From contig MPNJ01000006.1 in NCBI GenBank assembly GCA_002238965.1, positions 183,651 through 247,650 on the forward strand: DNA of 64,000 bases. Reading direction: 5' to 3'. The notes beneath the pieces are model-generated. The model had not been told where the DNA came from and ran no database searches. It saw only the letters and a program-made list of their open reading frames with translations. This DNA comes from Nitrospinae bacterium bin107 (GTDB lineage: Bacteria; UBA8248). The position numbers and the translations under genes were made by a program. Positions 16,813-25,467 of the stretch are shown here, piece after piece. Position 1 is the first letter of the stretch. Every line of letters begins with the position of its first letter.

Positions 16813-17739
16813 ATGACCCTCTTCCACACCCACGTCATCGTCGACTGGTCGGCGCGCTCGAAGCCGAGCCCGGCCCGTCCGACGAAAGACGCCATCTGGT
16901 GGGCCGCCGCGCGCGACGGCGTGGTGAGTGAACCCGCCTACGCCCGCACCCGCCATGACGCGGTGGAGCGCCTGGCCGTCCTTATCGCCACGGAACTAGG
17001 CGCCGCCCGCCGCGTGTTGATCGGCTTCGACTTTCCCTTCGGCTACCCGGCGGGAGTCGCGGCGTACCTGACGGGCGAGGCCTCCGCCCGCGCGCTTTGG
17101 GACTGGCTGGCGGCCCGCATCGAGGATGGAGAGGACAACGCGAATAACCGCTTCGAAGTCGCTCAAGCGATCAACCGGGCCTATCCGGGAGTCGGCCCCT
17201 TCTGGGGTCGACCAAGAACCTGGCGATACCCGGACGTGCCGACACGCGAATCGCGCCGCACTCACCGGGAGGCGCATCCTCCCGAGCGGCGCATCGCCGA
17301 CTCCCAGGCCAGGGGCGCCAAGACCGTCTGGCAACTGGCCTACGCCGGGTCCGTCGGCTCGCAGGTGCTCCTGGGCCTTCCCGCCATCAAGCGCCTCCTC
17401 GAACACCCTCGCCTGAAAGGCCGCCTCGCCGTCTGGCCCTTCGATACCGGATTGCGCGCGCCAGAAGCGCCCGCTGTCATCGCCGAAATCTACCCATCCC
17501 TCCTCAGGAAAGAAATTGAAGAGCGAAAGAGTGGGGCCGAAATAACTGACGCCGCACAGGTTCGCGTGAACGCGGAGGCATTCGCCCGGCTCGACACACT
17601 GGGCGGGCTGGGCCCCTTATTCCAAGGCGCTTCTCATCTCGACGCCGCCGAGCGCCGCATCATCGAAACGGAAGAAGCGTGGATACTCGGCCTCGGCCAT
17701 GAAGAGGCGCTCAAGAAGGCGCTGGGCCGGTCAATGTAG
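16813..17739 (+). CDS. Conserved hypothetical protein, possible DUF429/RNase H-like fold
   Basis: A 308-residue soluble protein that I do not recognise firmly. The N-terminal strand HVIVDWSARSKPSP with an early Asp, followed by RRVLIGFDFPFGYP, resembles the start of DUF429-like RNase H-fold proteins. A middle segment AYAGSVGSQVLLGLPAIKRL and a late AVIAEIYPSLL look conserved. There is no signal peptide or membrane span. It begins 10 nt after the palindromic repeat, whose end GTCCCTACCTGAGAG precedes the ATG. Biochemical role unknown. Confidence 0.6.
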   Translation: MTLFHTHVIVDWSARSKPSPARPTKDAIWWAAARDGVVSEPAYARTRHDAVERLAVLIATELGAARRVLIGFDFPFGYPAGVAAYLTGEASARALWDWLAARIEDGEDNANNRFEVAQAINRAYPGVGPFWGRPRTWRYPDVPTRESRRTHREAHPPERRIADSQARGAKTVWQLAYAGSVGSQVLLGLPAIKRLLEHPRLKGRLAVWPFDTGLRAPEAPAVIAEIYPSLLRKEIEERKSGAEITDAAQVRVNAEAFARLDTLGGLGPLFQGASHLDAAERRIIETEEAWILGLGHEEALKKALGRSM

Positions 17740-17841
17740 GAACAATACCGAGCGCAGAGAGAAGAACCCTCAAGCAAGAGACTCAAATATACTTATGAAT
17801 ACACGACACCTACCGGATAACGCGCCAGATAAGAGACGACT

Positions 17842-18264
17842 TCAAGCGCCCGCCCAGGGGTCTATTACATTGACCCCAGTTTCGGAAAAATCGCGGACGT
17901 TGCGCGTCGCCACGGCCATTCCGCGCGCAAGCGCAATCGCCGCGATCTGGCAATCTGATTGCGAGATGGGACGTCCCGCGGCCCGGCGGGCGGCGGCTAC
18001 CTCCGCGAAGGCCCGCGCCGCGCTGCTGTCGAAAGGTAGTACGCGGTCTGCGAACAATTCATCGAGGGTTCTTTCGACGGCGTCCAAGAGGCCCTTGCGG
18101 CGTGCGCCTTCCGGCAGATAAGCGATCCCGGTGCGTAACTCTGATTCCGTAACCGCCGTCACGTACAACTGCCGGGATGGCTGGTTGTCGATCCAGGCGA
18201 GAACCGCCGGATTCGGGGAGACATGCATCAAGTCGGACACCACATTTGTATCGAGCAATACCAT
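17842..18264 (-). CDS. PIN-domain ribonuclease toxin (VapC/FitB type)
   Basis: A 140-residue PIN-domain protein: LLDTNVVSD (first Asp), TESELRTG (Glu), SQSDCQIAAIAL (Asp) and TRNVRDF (C-terminal Asp), the acidic Mg2+ cluster of VapC/FitB RNases. Free toxin cleaves RNA, often initiator tRNA, and stops translation; bound antitoxin blocks it. The gene follows its antitoxin directly; a GTG at 18273 abutting the antitoxin stop is an alternative start. The length is normal and no residue of the acidic cluster seems missing. Confidence 0.92.
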   Translation of the reverse strand: MVLLDTNVVSDLMHVSPNPAVLAWIDNQPSRQLYVTAVTESELRTGIAYLPEGARRKGLLDAVERTLDELFADRVLPFDSSAARAFAEVAAARRAAGRPISQSDCQIAAIALARGMAVATRNVRDFSETGVNVIDPWAGA

Positions 18265-18273
18265 CGCCGACAC

Positions 18274-18519
18274 TCAGTCAAAACGTGGCGGTTCGCGCAT
18301 TGGTTCGCGTGGCGGAAGCTCCAATTCGACGCCGCCGAAGGGCTTGAACCGTTCGTGGATCGCCGTTCCCAGACCCTTCGCGGGCGCTTCTTCCCGCCCG
18401 ACGGCCTCGCGCAGGATCAGGCGCACCTCTTCTTCCATGGAGCGACCTTTTTGCGCCGCCCGCACGCGAAGGCGGGTTTTCACGTCGTCGTCGAGATTGC
18501 GGATTGTGATGCTCGCCAT
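18274..18519 (-). CDS. FitA-like ribbon-helix-helix antitoxin
   Basis: An 81-residue antitoxin. The first ~45 residues (MASITIRNLDDDVKTRLRVR, then GRSMEEEVRLIL) are an Arc/MetJ ribbon-helix-helix DNA-binding domain of FitA type; the C-terminal tail rich in Pro and charged residues should bind the PIN toxin. AGGAGG stands 8 nt before the ATG at 18519. The protein would neutralise the neighbouring toxin and repress the operon (family knowledge). Confidence 0.9.
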   Translation of the reverse strand: MASITIRNLDDDVKTRLRVRAAQKGRSMEEEVRLILREAVGREEAPAKGLGTAIHERFKPFGGVELELPPREPMREPPRFD

Positions 18520-18625
18520 GGTGAGGCCCTCCTTTTCACCGTATTCTATCTTATCTTTTGATTGCGATGCAATCATCGAATCGGGGCAACCTTTTCGTAT
18601 AGCCCGAACCCCGTAGATTGCAGGG

Positions 18626-18688
18626 ACAACCCATTGGGATTGTCCCGCCCCAGTTGTTGTCCTTTTTCGGACAGGTCGCGACCTGTCC
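18626..18688. repeat. Palindromic repeats of the GGGACA family
   Basis: Two hairpins lie upstream of the metallopeptidase gene: an imperfect one at 18626-18651 (GGGACAACCC...GGATTGTCCC) and a perfect 20-bp palindrome at 18669-18688 with the GGTCGCGACC centre. Nothing else is seen between the antitoxin start and 18813. Confidence 0.65.
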
Positions 18689-18812
18689 TTACAGTGGGGA
18701 AATACAATCCCTCACGATACAATAGCCCCGGCGATTATGCCCGTGGTGGATGCTTATCGCGTTATCAGGCATTTCCGCCCCGTATTCAGCGAGCGCGCGC
18801 CTCGAGGTTCAC

Positions 18813-19436
18813 ATGCTGAAGCGATTGCTGCTCATCTGCCTAATCTGCATTCCCGTGGCCGTCTGGGGACTGTATAAGCAGGCGCGAGTCCTCGCGCCCG
18901 AGTGGAACGGCGTCTCGTGCGTCAGCGATGTCATTTGCATGGAGAATGCGGCGCGCCATCCAGAAGCGGCGGCGTTGTATGAGGAAGCCTACGCGTCCGT
19001 GAACGCCTCGCTCGGCGCCATCGAAAACAAGCCCCGCGCCATCTTCTGCGGCTCGCAGGCCTGTTTCGAGGCTTTCGGGTTCGACAAGGCGGCGGCGCAC
19101 ACCGTTGGCGGCTCCGGAATCGTGATTGGCCCGCGCGGGTGGAAAGACTACTACCTGCGTCACGAGATGATTCATCACTTGCAGGCCGAGCGGCTGGGCG
19201 TTTTCAGGCAGTGGCTAAGCCCCGATTGGTTCAAGGAGGGAATGGCTTACGCGCTCAGCCGGGACCCCCGGCCTAAACTCTCTGCGCCCTGGGGGCGATA
19301 CCGCGCGCAATTCGAGAAATGGTATCGATTCGTGGGGAAGGAACGCCTCTGGGAAGAGGCGCGGAAGTTGTATCCGCAGGGACAGGTCGCGACCAGTCCT
19401 TACCACAGATTCGATTATGAATATGCCGTGAGATGA
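18813..19436 (+). CDS. Membrane-anchored HExxH zinc metallopeptidase-like protein
   Basis: A 207-residue protein with an N-terminal hydrophobic signal or anchor helix (LLLICLICIPVAVWGLY) and a periplasmic domain. Zinc motif His117-Glu-Met-Ile-His121 is followed 21 residues later by Glu142 in WFKEGMAY, a gluzincin-like arrangement (HExxH...EGxA). Four cysteines in the ectodomain may form disulfides. The ATG at 18813 has GAGG 9 nt upstream. The C-terminal codons from about residue 189 overlap a copy of the dispersed GGGACAGGTCG palindrome, so the last ~19 residues (GQVATSPYHRFDYEYAVR) may be repeat-derived. Substrate unknown. Confidence 0.75.
   Translation: MLKRLLLICLICIPVAVWGLYKQARVLAPEWNGVSCVSDVICMENAARHPEAAALYEEAYASVNASLGAIENKPRAIFCGSQACFEAFGFDKAAAHTVGGSGIVIGPRGWKDYYLRHEMIHHLQAERLGVFRQWLSPDWFKEGMAYALSRDPRPKLSAPWGRYRAQFEKWYRFVGKERLWEEARKLYPQGQVATSPYHRFDYEYAVR
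19376..19403. repeat. Palindromic repeat inside a coding sequence
   Basis: A slightly mutated copy of the GTAGGGACAGGTCGCGACC palindrome lies within the 3' end of the metallopeptidase gene and is read through in frame. Confidence 0.65.
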
Positions 19437-19676
19437 TTCGATTCCATAACGCCATTCCGGCTACGCCCGGCGGCCTCCTCCCCGAAAGCAACCCCCATCC
19501 CCGATGACGCACGTAACAACGCTGTGGTATAAGTTTTTTTATTGGAACAATATAGCGAGGAAGCCTGAATTTCGATGAACTCACGGATGAAACATCCGTT
19601 TTTCTCGATTTTCCCGCGCCATCCCTCAACAGATATTTGCACGATAATATTCAATTTCGCGTAAGGAGAACGCCTC

Positions 19677-20861
19677 ATGGCAAAAGCCGCAAAAGCCGTC
19701 CGCAAGGAACCATGGTTCGCGTATTTTCCCGATGACTACCGCTGGTCCGCAGGCGTAGGCATCGCCTATTCCACATCCTATTGGGGTTCGTCCACGATGG
19801 GCGAGGTCGACAGGGTCTGCCGGAAGTTAAAGGGCAAGATAGGCGACGACGACGCCTGGTTCGACGAATGGGTGAGCGAGGCCGACAGGATGCGCGCCCT
19901 CGGGATGGCCGCCGCGCGGAAGAAGAACAACCTCTCCGCCGCCGCTTTCTTCAAGCGCGCGTGTTTCTACTATCAGCTCGGCGAGCGTTTCCGGACGCCC
20001 AAGGACAAGGCGGCGAACGCCGCGTACCGCAAATCACTCGACAGCTTCAAGCGCTTCGCCGCGCTCACGGACGCTCCGCGCATCGAGCACGTGGAGATCC
20101 CCTTCGAGGGCAAGAAGACGCTGCCTGGAATCCTCATTCACGCGCAGAATACGAGAAAGAGAAAACCGCCCGTGGTGGTATCTTTCGACGGTTTCGACGT
20201 CTCGAAGGAGATTCAATACATCCTGGGCGCGGAAGACCTCGTTCGCCGGGGGATGAGCGTGCTCGCCGTGGATGCGCCCGGAAACGGAGAAGCCATCCGA
20301 TTCAGGAAGCTCTACCTGCGCCACGATCATGAAACCGCGGGCGCTGCGGCCCTCGATTATCTCGAAAGTAGAAACGACGTGGACGCGAAGCGCGCCGGCG
20401 TCATGGCGATCAGCCTCGGCGGCTACTACGCGCCCAGAAACGCGAGCATGGAGCACCGCTTCAAGGCGTGCGTGGCGTGGGGTGCGATCTGGGACTACCA
20501 GCGGGTGTGGCAGGACAGAATCGCCGCCGCCTACAAAACGGCCCTCTCGGTTCCCGGCCATCACCTGACGTGGATTTTCAACTCGGACTCCACCGAGGAG
20601 TGCCTCGACTTGCTCGCGGACTTCAAGCTCGACGGCGTGGTGCAGAACATGCGCTGCCCGTTTTTGCTGATCCACGGAGAGGGCGACCAGCAGATCCCCC
20701 TCGCCGACGCGAAAAATCTTTTCAACGCCTCGGGTTCGAAGGACAAGACCTTCCGGGTCGTCAAGGGAACGGAAACCGGCGCCCAGCACTGCCAGATGGA
20801 CAACGTGCCCCCCTACGCGCACGAGATTTTCGACTGGCTCAAACTGAAGCTGGGTGCGTAA
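19677..20861 (+). CDS. Alpha/beta hydrolase, pseudooxynicotine-hydrolase/FrsA-like (paralogue 2 of 3)
   Basis: A 394-residue relative of the protein at 15547, alignable along its whole length: FPDDYRWSAGVGIAY, RFRTPKDKAANAAYRKSLDS, VVVSFDGFDVSKEIQ, DAPGNGEAIRFRKLY, elbow AISLGGYYAPRNAS, acid in HGEGDQQIP and the His of GAQHCQMDN. The catalytic triad is therefore complete. AAGGAG is 7 nt before the ATG. The gene stands alone, preceded by 240 nt of non-coding DNA. A cytosolic hydrolase of a carbonyl or C-C bond substrate is inferred from family. Confidence 0.85.
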   Translation: MAKAAKAVRKEPWFAYFPDDYRWSAGVGIAYSTSYWGSSTMGEVDRVCRKLKGKIGDDDAWFDEWVSEADRMRALGMAAARKKNNLSAAAFFKRACFYYQLGERFRTPKDKAANAAYRKSLDSFKRFAALTDAPRIEHVEIPFEGKKTLPGILIHAQNTRKRKPPVVVSFDGFDVSKEIQYILGAEDLVRRGMSVLAVDAPGNGEAIRFRKLYLRHDHETAGAAALDYLESRNDVDAKRAGVMAISLGGYYAPRNASMEHRFKACVAWGAIWDYQRVWQDRIAAAYKTALSVPGHHLTWIFNSDSTEECLDLLADFKLDGVVQNMRCPFLLIHGEGDQQIPLADAKNLFNASGSKDKTFRVVKGTETGAQHCQMDNVPPYAHEIFDWLKLKLGA

Positions 20862-21047
20862 CGGGACCGAACGCATACTTTCGACCATACCCCGCTGCGG
20901 CGTCCCGGCTCTCTCGCATGAGGGTCGGGACGCCGCGGTGAACGCCCTTTCTTCCGGCGCTCTTCATTGACGCTCCGTTCGTATGCTTGACAAGCCGTAC
21001 CACACGAACAACATTGCGAATTCCTCACAACCCGGAATCGTGGACGC

Positions 21048-21164
21048 ATGGACGACCGCATCTACGCGCTGGACAAGGGCCGGATCTTCGAGAGCGTAAA
21101 GTACAAAGAACTCATGGCCAAAGACGGGGCTTTCACGAAACTGGCCAAACGCCGGTTGACGTAA
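21048..21164 (+). pseudogene. Remnant of an ABC-exporter ATPase C-terminus
   Basis: A 38-codon open stretch reads DDRIYALDKGRIFES, then KELMAKDGAFTKLAKRRL and stop. This matches the very C-terminus of MsbA-type ABC exporters (ADRIYVLDKGRIVE...ELLAKGGAYAKL). No Walker or signature motif precedes it in any frame. It lies in the 381-nt gap 20862-21242, which otherwise shows nothing. Confidence 0.5.
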
Positions 21165-21242
21165 ACGGCGCGGATAGTGATTACAATGGGTAAACAGGCG
21201 GTGTCGAGGAGAAAACACACACAACATGGGGGCGGAGCCGAC

Positions 21243-22122
21243 ATGAACTACGAGAACCTGCGCACCGAAATGGACGGTGAGTTGCTGATCGTCACATTGC
21301 ACTGGCCGGAGCGGCGAAACGCCATGACACAGCAGATGCGGATCGACCTGCTCGACTGCGCCCGCCGCGCCGAAACAGACGACGCGGTGAAGGCTATCGT
21401 CTTCACCGGGCATGGGGACAAGTCGTTTTGCGCCGGCACCAACATCCCCGAACTCGAACGACGCACGCTGGTCTCGGAGATGGGCCCCTCGGCCACGCTG
21501 CGAAAGGAACTGCCGACCGCCATCGAGCGGCTCCGCCACCCCAGACCCGCCCCGCGCCGCGCGGCTTCGGGAGGTGGCCCCCGGGGCCACGCGGAAAAAG
21601 AACCGCCCGCCCGCCTGGGAGCGGCTCGGCAAGCCGACCGTGGCCGCGATCAACGGCTACTGCTTCGGCGCGGGGCTGGAATTTGCCATGGGGTGCACAA
21701 TCCGCATCGCGAGCGAGAACGCCCGACTCGGGCAGCCGGAGATCAACCTGGGCCAGATTCCAGGAAGCGGCGGCACGCAGCGCCTCTACCGTTTCGTCGG
21801 GCTGGGCTGGGCCATGCAGATGATCCTGACGGGGCAGCGCATCGACGCCGGAACCGCGCGCGAAATCGGCCTGGTCACCGAAGTCATGCCCTTGGCCGAC
21901 CTCATGCCCCGCGCGAAGGAGCTGGCGCGCACGCTGGGGGCGCAGTCCCCCATGGCCTTCGTCGCCGGGCGAGACGCCGTCTTGCGCTCTACGGAAACCG
22001 AGCTGCTGGCGGGCATCGACTTCGAGCGCAAGCTCTACGCCATCTGCATGGCGACCGAGGACAGCCGCGAGGCCCTGAAAGCCTACGCCGAAAAACGCGC
22101 GCCCCGGTACAAGGGCCGCTAA
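21243..22122 (+). pseudogene. Enoyl-CoA hydratase/isomerase gene disrupted by a 94-bp imperfect tandem duplication
   Basis: The first frame, from the ATG at 21243, encodes a crotonase N-terminus (LHWPERRNAMTQQMR; oxyanion-loop FCAGTNIPELE) up to AIERL at 21533. The true continuation GKPTVAAINGYCFGAG and PEINLGQIPGSGGTQRL lies in another frame from 21628 to 22122. The intervening 94 bp end in the same GAGCGGCTC found just before them, and the last 42 bases resemble 21492-21533 codon by codon. Removing 94 bp restores a normal protein of about 260 residues. As written, translation runs into an unrelated frame. This could be true decay or an assembly artefact. The gene starts a catabolic cluster with the CoA ligase and the second hydratase. 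Confidence 0.8.
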
Positions 22123-22135
22123 TCCCGGAACGAAC

Positions 22136-23746
22136 ATGAAACCTTCTTTTCTTGACCAGGAAAAAGTCGAGGCCTATCTCGCCGCCGGGTACTGGACGCG
22201 CGAGACGATGGTGGAGCGCTACGCCGCCTATGCGCGGGATTTTCCCGATAAAATCGCCTGCCGCGATTCGCAAGAGGAGATCACCTGGCGGGGGCTGGAT
22301 GAACTCACCGACCGCATCGCCGCGAACCTGATCGCCAGGGGAATCGAGCGCGACGCCCGCGCCCTGGTGCAGATGTCATCGTCGAACCGCGAGATCGTCT
22401 TGCGCATCGCTTTCAAGAAAGCGGGAATCATCGGCTGTTTCGCACCCATGCAATGGCGGCGCCAGGAACTGGGCTACGCCTTTCGGGAACTGTCGCCGAG
22501 CGCCATATTCGCCTCACCCGATTCAGGCCGCGATGCGCCGGCCTGGCTGGATGAGGCGCTCGATGGGGCCTCGCACACGCTTCTCGTCGATCTCTCGGGC
22601 GAATCTCCCGAAGGGTGGCTCCCTTGGGCCGATCTGACCAGGCCGCCTGATAACGCGGGAGCGATGGAGAAAATCGTCTCCCGGCAATTCCGCTTCGATG
22701 AGATTTCCCTCATCACGGTATCGAGCGGATCCAGCGGTTTTTCCAAGCTGTGCGAATGGCCCGAAGGGGCGCAAATGTGCCTCGCCCGCGCAAACGGCGC
22801 GCGATTGTCTATCAGCGAGGACGACAACGTCGGCGTATTCGCGCCGATGGCGGGGGGCGCGGGGCTGCTGGTCTGGGTGACGTCGGGCATGACGCCGTGC
22901 GCCTTCACGTTCCCCGAAACCTATAACGCGCGCGCTTTGCTGGCGCTCATCGAGAGTGCGGAGATCACCGTGGCGACGACCGTGCCCGTCATCCTCACCC
23001 GGATGGCGCAGGAAGACTTAAGCTCCTTCGATCTGCGCTCGCTGCGCGCCATTCGCATCGGCACGGCGGCGGCGGACCTCGACGCGGCGCGCCATGTGGA
23101 AAGCCTCACCGATTGCCGCGTCGTGGTCGCGGCGGGCAGCATGGAAACCCCCGGTTTCGCGCACGCGGACTTCAACGAGCCCGCCGCTCTCAGGCTCAAC
23201 GGCAGCGTCGGTTTGCCTCACCAGGGATGCCGCTGGCGAATCGAGGATGAGGAGGGAAACACGCTGCCTCGAGGGGGCGTCGGCCATTTCAAAATCAGCG
23301 CCCCATTCACGTCTTCCGGCTACTGGAAGGACCCGGAAGGGACGAGGGCGGTCTGGTCGGATGGCTGGAACACGACCGGCGACATCGCAACCATCGACGA
23401 GGATGGCCGCTTGCGGCTTCTGGGCCGCAGCAAGGAAGTCATCAACCGCAGCGGCCAGAAGATACTGCCTGTCGAGGTCGAGCGCGAGATCGCCAAACAC
23501 CCCGACGTCTTCGAGTGCGCTGTTGTCGCCGCGCCCGATCCCGAATACGGCGAGGCGCCCTGGGCTTTCATCCAGCCCCATGAGGGCAGGAGTCTCGACC
23601 CGGAGGTTCTGGCCGATGCGCTCAGGGCGAGCGGCCTCGCCACCTACAAGATACCGACGCGGTTCATCGAACTCGGCGAATTCCCCCGCGTCGCGAGTGA
23701 CAAGATCGACAAGAAAGCGCTGCTGGAGTTGGCGCCCGATGAATAG
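22136..23746 (+). CDS. AMP-dependent acyl-CoA synthetase / ligase
   Basis: A 536-residue ANL-superfamily ligase that activates a carboxylic acid as acyl-AMP and transfers it to CoA. The phosphate-binding loop A3 is TVSSGSSGFSK (about 194-204, a variant of SGTTGxPK). GWNTTGDIATIDEDGRLRLL is the A7 region and GRSKEVINRSGQKI the hinge A8; the catalytic Lys of A10 is expected in SDKIDKKAL near the C-terminus. The N-terminal domain is intact. The gene starts 13 nt after the hydratase frame and is followed by another crotonase, so the three likely form an operon for breakdown of an unidentified acid (inference). Confidence 0.9.
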   Translation: MKPSFLDQEKVEAYLAAGYWTRETMVERYAAYARDFPDKIACRDSQEEITWRGLDELTDRIAANLIARGIERDARALVQMSSSNREIVLRIAFKKAGIIGCFAPMQWRRQELGYAFRELSPSAIFASPDSGRDAPAWLDEALDGASHTLLVDLSGESPEGWLPWADLTRPPDNAGAMEKIVSRQFRFDEISLITVSSGSSGFSKLCEWPEGAQMCLARANGARLSISEDDNVGVFAPMAGGAGLLVWVTSGMTPCAFTFPETYNARALLALIESAEITVATTVPVILTRMAQEDLSSFDLRSLRAIRIGTAAADLDAARHVESLTDCRVVVAAGSMETPGFAHADFNEPAALRLNGSVGLPHQGCRWRIEDEEGNTLPRGGVGHFKISAPFTSSGYWKDPEGTRAVWSDGWNTTGDIATIDEDGRLRLLGRSKEVINRSGQKILPVEVEREIAKHPDVFECAVVAAPDPEYGEAPWAFIQPHEGRSLDPEVLADALRASGLATYKIPTRFIELGEFPRVASDKIDKKALLELAPDE

Positions 23747-23781
23747 AACGGCAAAACCGAATCGATAGGAGAACCCAGACG

Positions 23782-24579
23782 ATGGCACACGGCGAAGACC
23801 TGCACGGCGCGAGTTTCGACGGCTTCACGGTCGAGATAGACGCCGGGCAAAAGCGCGGCGACATCATTCTCGACCGCGGCGAAATGAACACGATAAGCAT
23901 GGGCCAGCGCGAGGAGTTGCGCGCCACCTTCGAGAATCTGGACCGCGATGAGCGCGTGCGCGTCATCGTGCTGCGCGCCCAGGGCCCCAACTTCTCCTCG
24001 GGCGGGTTCATTCGCGGGTTCATGGAGGCCTCGCCCGAGCACGTCTCGAACCTGGCCGACAACATCGCCGCGCCCACCCGGTGCGTAAAGCCTACCATCG
24101 CCGCCAACCGCGGTTATTGCTTCGGCGTGGGCTTCGAGATATCGCTCGCGTGCGATTTCCGCGTCGCTTCGGAGACGACGCTCTATGCCCTGCCCGAACA
24201 GCGCCTGGGGCAGATTCCGGGTTCGGGCGGTTCGGCGCGCCTGCAGAAGATGGTCGGCATCACGCGGACGAAGCACATCGTCATGCGCTCGAAGCGCATC
24301 GGCGGCAGCCAGGCGTATGATTGGGGTATCGTCACCGAGGTCGTGCCGGACGAAGAACTGGAGGCGGCCACGGACTCCCTGGTCGCGGAGCTTTGTCAGT
24401 TCGCCCCGCTCGCGCAGCGAACGGCCAAGCGCCTGCTCAACGAAACGGAAGACACCTTCTTGTCCCTGGGCATCCAGCTCGAAGGGCATTGCTACTCGCG
24501 GCTTCGCCAGTCGGATGATTTCAAAGAGGGCGTGGAGGCCTTTCACGAGAAGCGCAAACCCGATTTCAAGGGGAGTTGA
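23782..24579 (+). CDS. Enoyl-CoA hydratase/isomerase family protein
   Basis: A 265-residue crotonase-fold protein with the two oxyanion-hole segments: FSSGGFIRGFME and NRGYCFGVGFEISLACDFR, plus PEQRLGQIPGSGGSARLQK. The hydratase glutamates are not both obvious: the second region keeps PEQR as in typical hydratases, while the NRG (instead of ING) turn is unusual. The reaction may be hydration, isomerisation or hydrolysis of a CoA thioester. It follows the CoA ligase by 35 nt on the same strand. Confidence 0.85.
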   Translation: MAHGEDLHGASFDGFTVEIDAGQKRGDIILDRGEMNTISMGQREELRATFENLDRDERVRVIVLRAQGPNFSSGGFIRGFMEASPEHVSNLADNIAAPTRCVKPTIAANRGYCFGVGFEISLACDFRVASETTLYALPEQRLGQIPGSGGSARLQKMVGITRTKHIVMRSKRIGGSQAYDWGIVTEVVPDEELEAATDSLVAELCQFAPLAQRTAKRLLNETEDTFLSLGIQLEGHCYSRLRQSDDFKEGVEAFHEKRKPDFKGS

Positions 24580-24616
24580 GAAGCGCTCGGAATTTTAGTT
24601 GAATCCCCCCTCGTTT

Positions 24617-24824
24617 GGGGTTGTTGAAAAACCCCGTTTCGGAAGCGGGCGGCATGGAGGTTCACGTGGCGTGGGCGAGCGCGATGGTTTGTAGGGACAA
24701 CCCTCCGTGGTTGTCCTGCCCTCCGTGGTTATCTTTCATCAGGACAGGCACGGAGGCCTGTCCCTACGGTGAACAATTCGATGATCGGAATTCCCTCCTC
24801 CCTTGAGGGTTTTTCAACAACCCC
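24617..24824. repeat. MITE-like element with 18-bp inverted termini
   Basis: GGGGTTGTTGAAAAACCC at 24617-24634 is the exact reverse complement of 24807-24824. The 208-bp unit contains a nested copy of the GTAGGGACA...CTGTCCCTAC palindromic family (24691-24766). It sits in the 388-nt gap between the hydratase and VOC genes; no coding sequence is evident there. Confidence 0.7.
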
Positions 24825-24967
24825 CTTCCACCGGTCGTTTCGTGCTCCCAATATTGTTTTGTGCTATATTGCCGACACATCTCGTACATGAAATATCCGG
24901 TACGGGCGCCATCCCGAAAGACGGTAGGCCCGCAAGGTTTTCTCAAGACCAATGGGGGGAGATCGTC

Positions 24968-25438
24968 ATGATAGGTCCCATGCACCATTCCAGCAGAACG
25001 GTTTCGGACATCGAAAGGTCCATCGCGTTCTACCGCGACACCCTGGGCTTCGAAGTGGTGGAGGACATCTCCTCCGACGAGGAGGGGATCCAGTACGCCT
25101 CGACCACGCCCGACAGCCGGCTTCGGATCGTCATGCTCCAGGCAGGGGGCGCGGTCGTGGAGCTCATCCAGTTCCTGGAACAGGAGGGGAAGTCCTACGA
25201 CAATCCGCCGGCATTGAACGACGTGGGCAGCAGCCACATCGCCTTCGAGCCCGAAGACATGGACGCCGCCTACGAGGAACTCGTGGCCAAGGGCGTGCGG
25301 TTCGCCACCCCGCCCCAGGTGACGTGGCGAGGCCCGGGCCGCTACTGGCGAGCCGCCATTTTCTACGATCCGGACGGCTTCGATCTGGCGCTGTTCAAAA
25401 TGTATGAGGGAGAACCCGCCGAGGCCGTCTCCGGCTGA
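24968..25438 (+). CDS. VOC-superfamily (glyoxalase/bleomycin-resistance) protein
   Basis: A 156-residue protein with two beta-alpha-beta-beta-beta modules. MHHSSRTVSDIERSIAFYRD and LGFEVVED open the first; SSHIAFEPEDMDAAYEELVA and FYDPDGFDLALFK close the second. Likely metal ligands are His6 or His7, an acidic residue in VVELIQF, the His of SSHIAF and the terminal Glu/Asp strand. Family members are lyases, dioxygenases or epimerases such as methylmalonyl-CoA epimerase. A GGGGGGAG ribosome site lies 7 nt before the ATG. The creatininase-like gene follows 29 nt later. Confidence 0.85.
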   Translation: MIGPMHHSSRTVSDIERSIAFYRDTLGFEVVEDISSDEEGIQYASTTPDSRLRIVMLQAGGAVVELIQFLEQEGKSYDNPPALNDVGSSHIAFEPEDMDAAYEELVAKGVRFATPPQVTWRGPGRYWRAAIFYDPDGFDLALFKMYEGEPAEAVSG

Positions 25439-25467
25439 GTCCGTAACCCAAGGGAGGAAACGACGCC

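Noticed and set aside
21177..22139. Continuous 320-codon frame over the broken hydratase
   Set aside because: After 21533 it encodes Arg/Gly/Ala-rich nonsense, while the crotonase continuation is in another frame.
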